Shown here in pieces: positions 5,484 to 6,851 of a DNA stretch of 6,851 bases; position 1 is the stretch's first letter, and the number at the start of each line of letters is the position of its first letter. Location of the stretch: NCBI GenBank assembly GCA_026708165.1, contig JAPOVO010000071.1, positions 1 through 6,851 of the forward strand. The letters run 5' to 3'. The stretch is from Chloroflexota bacterium (GTDB lineage: Bacteria > Chloroflexota > UBA11872 > VXNJ01). The notes under the pieces are model-generated. The model ran no database searches and was not told where the DNA came from. It saw nothing but the letters and a program-made list of their open reading frames with translations. The translations under genes were made by a program, and so were the position numbers.

Positions 5484-6713
5484 TTACTCGGCTTTCATCC
5501 GTTCAACCGCTTCGATGACGGCGGCGCAGATGTACTCGTTCAGCTCGTCGGTCATCAGGGGTTGAATTGGAACGCAGAAGAGTCGCATGCCGAGCTCGTC
5601 CGATATTGGGAGCGTTTGTCCAGCGGTGCTATCCCGCAGGATGTTCCGGTCAGGCCGATCCGCCGGTCCGTGGCCCTCATAGACTGGCGGGTTCGCGACC
5701 ACGCAGCCGACGCCGTACTCGTCTTCGAGTATTTGCATCATCCGGTCGCGCTTTTCGCCGGCCCATTCCTTCGGGACCAGGCACGTGTACAGGTAGTAGG
5801 TGTGCATACAGTCGGGCGGTTCGTAAGGCAGCGTCAGTTCGGGAACTTCGGCCAGCATCTCAGTGCGCTTGTGGGCTATACGTCGCCGCTTGGCCAGCAT
5901 CTCGTCGAGCCTTCGCACCTGCACCAGACCGACCGCGGCCTGCACCTTGGTGATCTTGTAGTTCGTGCCCCACTCGCCGGTCTCGCCGCCGAACTGGCGG
6001 AACCCGCGCAGGCGGCGGGCAAGCTCGGGATCATCCGTAGTCACCGCCCCGCCTTCACCCAGAGTCGTCATCAGCTTCTGCGTGTGGAAGCTGAATACCG
6101 TCATCCAGCCCTTCTTGCCGATCCGCGTGTCGCGGTACTTTCCGCCGCAGGCGCGCGCGGCATCACCAATGACTTTCAGCGGTCCGTGCACGGGGTGAGG
6201 GTTGCGGTCGGCTATGTCCAGCAGGTCGTCCATGGGAGCGGAGAGGCCATTCATGTGAACGGGATATATCGCCCGCGTGCGCGGCGTGATCCGGCTCTCC
6301 ACGTCGGAAGGGTCGGCTTGCAGCGTTCGCGGATCGACCTCACACCAGACGACCTGACCGCCTTGCCCAACAATCGAAAGCGGGGCGGCCTTGAAGTTGA
6401 TCGCGGGGACGATCACCTCATCGCCCGGCTCCAGGTCGAGCGCCATCATCGCCATGTCGAGGCCCGTTCCCGCGCCGTTGATCGAGATTGCGAATTCGGT
6501 CCCGCAGAACTCTGCGAACGCCTCCTCGAAGTCGAGTATCTCCTGGGTCATGAACCCGAAGCCGACGTGCCAGTCCATAGACTCGCGCATGGTCCTTACG
6601 ACCGCGTCGATCTCTTCTTCCGTGTAGTAGCCACCGAGGTAAGGCTCGCCTCTCAGTGGAGGGTCCGGTTTCTCGGCGCTCAGTATCTCTTTGCGGGCCT
6701 CTGTCTCGATCAT
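5484..6713 (-). CDS. DegT/DnrJ/EryC1/StrS-family PLP-dependent aminotransferase
   Basis: A 409-residue fold-type I PLP enzyme of the family that usually transfers an amino group from glutamate or glutamine to keto-sugars or cyclitols, in sugar-nucleotide, glycan or aminoglycoside pathways. Lys213 in SFHTQK (208-213) is the expected Schiff-base lysine, followed by LGEGGAVTTDD (218-228). Asp184 in GDAARACGGKY (183-193) should contact the PLP ring nitrogen. NYKIT (251-255) is the conserved Asn region contributing to the active site across the dimer. PGDEVIVPAINFKA (96-109) and PVHMNG (151-156) fit family strands. Differences from typical members: NGAGTGLD (79-86) at the phosphate-binding turn, Gly183 where Glu is usual, and an extra Leu before GEGG. 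Length is slightly above the common range. ATG at 6713 is chosen because GGGGAA lies six bases upstream; an in-frame GTG at 6719 would abut that site. No sugar-nucleotide or glycosyltransferase gene is nearby, so the substrate is unknown. The gene converges on the methyltransferase and is a separate transcript. Confidence 0.92.
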   Translation of the reverse strand: MIETEARKEILSAEKPDPPLRGEPYLGGYYTEEEIDAVVRTMRESMDWHVGFGFMTQEILDFEEAFAEFCGTEFAISINGAGTGLDMAMMALDLEPGDEVIVPAINFKAAPLSIVGQGGQVVWCEVDPRTLQADPSDVESRITPRTRAIYPVHMNGLSAPMDDLLDIADRNPHPVHGPLKVIGDAARACGGKYRDTRIGKKGWMTVFSFHTQKLMTTLGEGGAVTTDDPELARRLRGFRQFGGETGEWGTNYKITKVQAAVGLVQVRRLDEMLAKRRRIAHKRTEMLAEVPELTLPYEPPDCMHTYYLYTCLVPKEWAGEKRDRMMQILEDEYGVGCVVANPPVYEGHGPADRPDRNILRDSTAGQTLPISDELGMRLFCVPIQPLMTDELNEYICAAVIEAVERMKAE

Positions 6714-6719
6714 GTGCAC

Positions 6720-6725
6720 TTCCCC
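6720..6725 (-). promoter_or_regulatory. Shine-Dalgarno-like sequence deciding the aminotransferase start
   Basis: On the minus strand GGGGAA lies six bases before ATG at 6713 and directly against the GTG at 6719. This spacing favours the ATG, shortening the protein by two residues relative to the longest frame. Confidence 0.5.
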
Positions 6726-6851
6726 GGAAACGCGCTTGGCAGCGTAGAAAGCGGCGCCGATTAGCTTACATGGCGGGCCGCGAGAACACTGTTGGACGAG
6801 CTCTTCAGGTCAGCCGCGCCTGATGCCGGGCGGCTAGACGGGGTGAAACCT
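6726..6851. other. Non-coding region upstream of the aminotransferase, to the window edge
   Basis: No gene can be supported here. On the minus strand one frame is open from the right edge (6850) to a TAA at 6763-6761, giving 29 residues rich in Ser and Ala; it could be the tail of an upstream gene or chance. An imperfect hairpin is possible: AGCCGC (6812-6817) with GCGGCT (6830-6835), extended by two pairs across a bulged G. No T tract follows it. The aminotransferase promoter should lie here or beyond the edge, but no clear -35/-10 pair was seen. Confidence 0.35.

Noticed and set aside
5478..6764. A 428-codon open frame on the plus strand
   Set aside because: It lies antisense to the aminotransferase, whose catalytic motifs are clear on the minus strand. 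The translated product is rich in Arg, His and Val with no family motif, as expected of a shadow frame in GC-rich DNA.
6761..6850. Possible C-terminal tail of another minus-strand gene
   Set aside because: Only 29 codons are visible, the composition is Ser/Ala-rich and no motif or conserved feature supports coding.

Overview
This GC-rich bacterial window contains five densely packed plus-strand genes, one convergent minus-strand gene, a small hypothetical gene and a cut-off minus-strand gene at the left edge. Every product looks cytoplasmic and metabolic. I see no ribosomal RNA, tRNA, CRISPR array, insertion sequence, phage gene or toxin-antitoxin pair. The lineage cannot be fixed from sequence alone. 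High GC at third codon positions, occasional non-ATG starts and small-molecule metabolic genes fit a free-living environmental bacterium, but that is inference.

Left part (1-700). A minus-strand gene begins at 75 with a strong Shine-Dalgarno sequence and runs off the left edge; its visible part carries one half of a Cys-x2-Cys zinc ribbon. A non-coding stretch follows, then a 75-residue helical protein of unknown function (281-508). A convincing intrinsic terminator hairpin with a GAAA tetraloop (about 536-571) separates these from the main gene run.

Main run (701-5453, plus strand). In order: a class I FAD/NAD(P) disulfide oxidoreductase of the lipoamide dehydrogenase/mercuric reductase superfamily, with both redox cysteines and the C-terminal His-Pro-Thr-x-x-Glu; a ferredoxin/flavodoxin-NADP+ reductase of the Fpr type; an RraA-like protein with the Arg-Asp-x-x-Glu motif of the HMG/CHA aldolase family; a biotin-protein ligase (BirA) lacking the DNA-binding domain; and a class I SAM-dependent methyltransferase. 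Gaps are about 106, 40, 73 and 34 bases with no strong terminator between genes, so co-transcription is plausible but unproven. The first two are both NAD(P)H-linked flavoproteins and may share a redox role. The RraA-like enzyme could belong to a catabolic step. BirA is a housekeeping gene. Nothing in the window joins all five into one known pathway.

Right part (5454-6851). A short symmetrical hairpin lies between the two converging stop codons. The minus-strand gene (6713 to 5484) encodes a PLP-dependent aminotransferase of the DegT/DnrJ/EryC1/StrS family with its lysine and aspartate intact but several family motifs altered. Its upstream region runs to the window edge without a gene I can support.

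I did not find a clearly new biological system. The items most worth a second look are the disulfide reductase/Fpr pair, the divergent aminotransferase and the small unknown helical protein.
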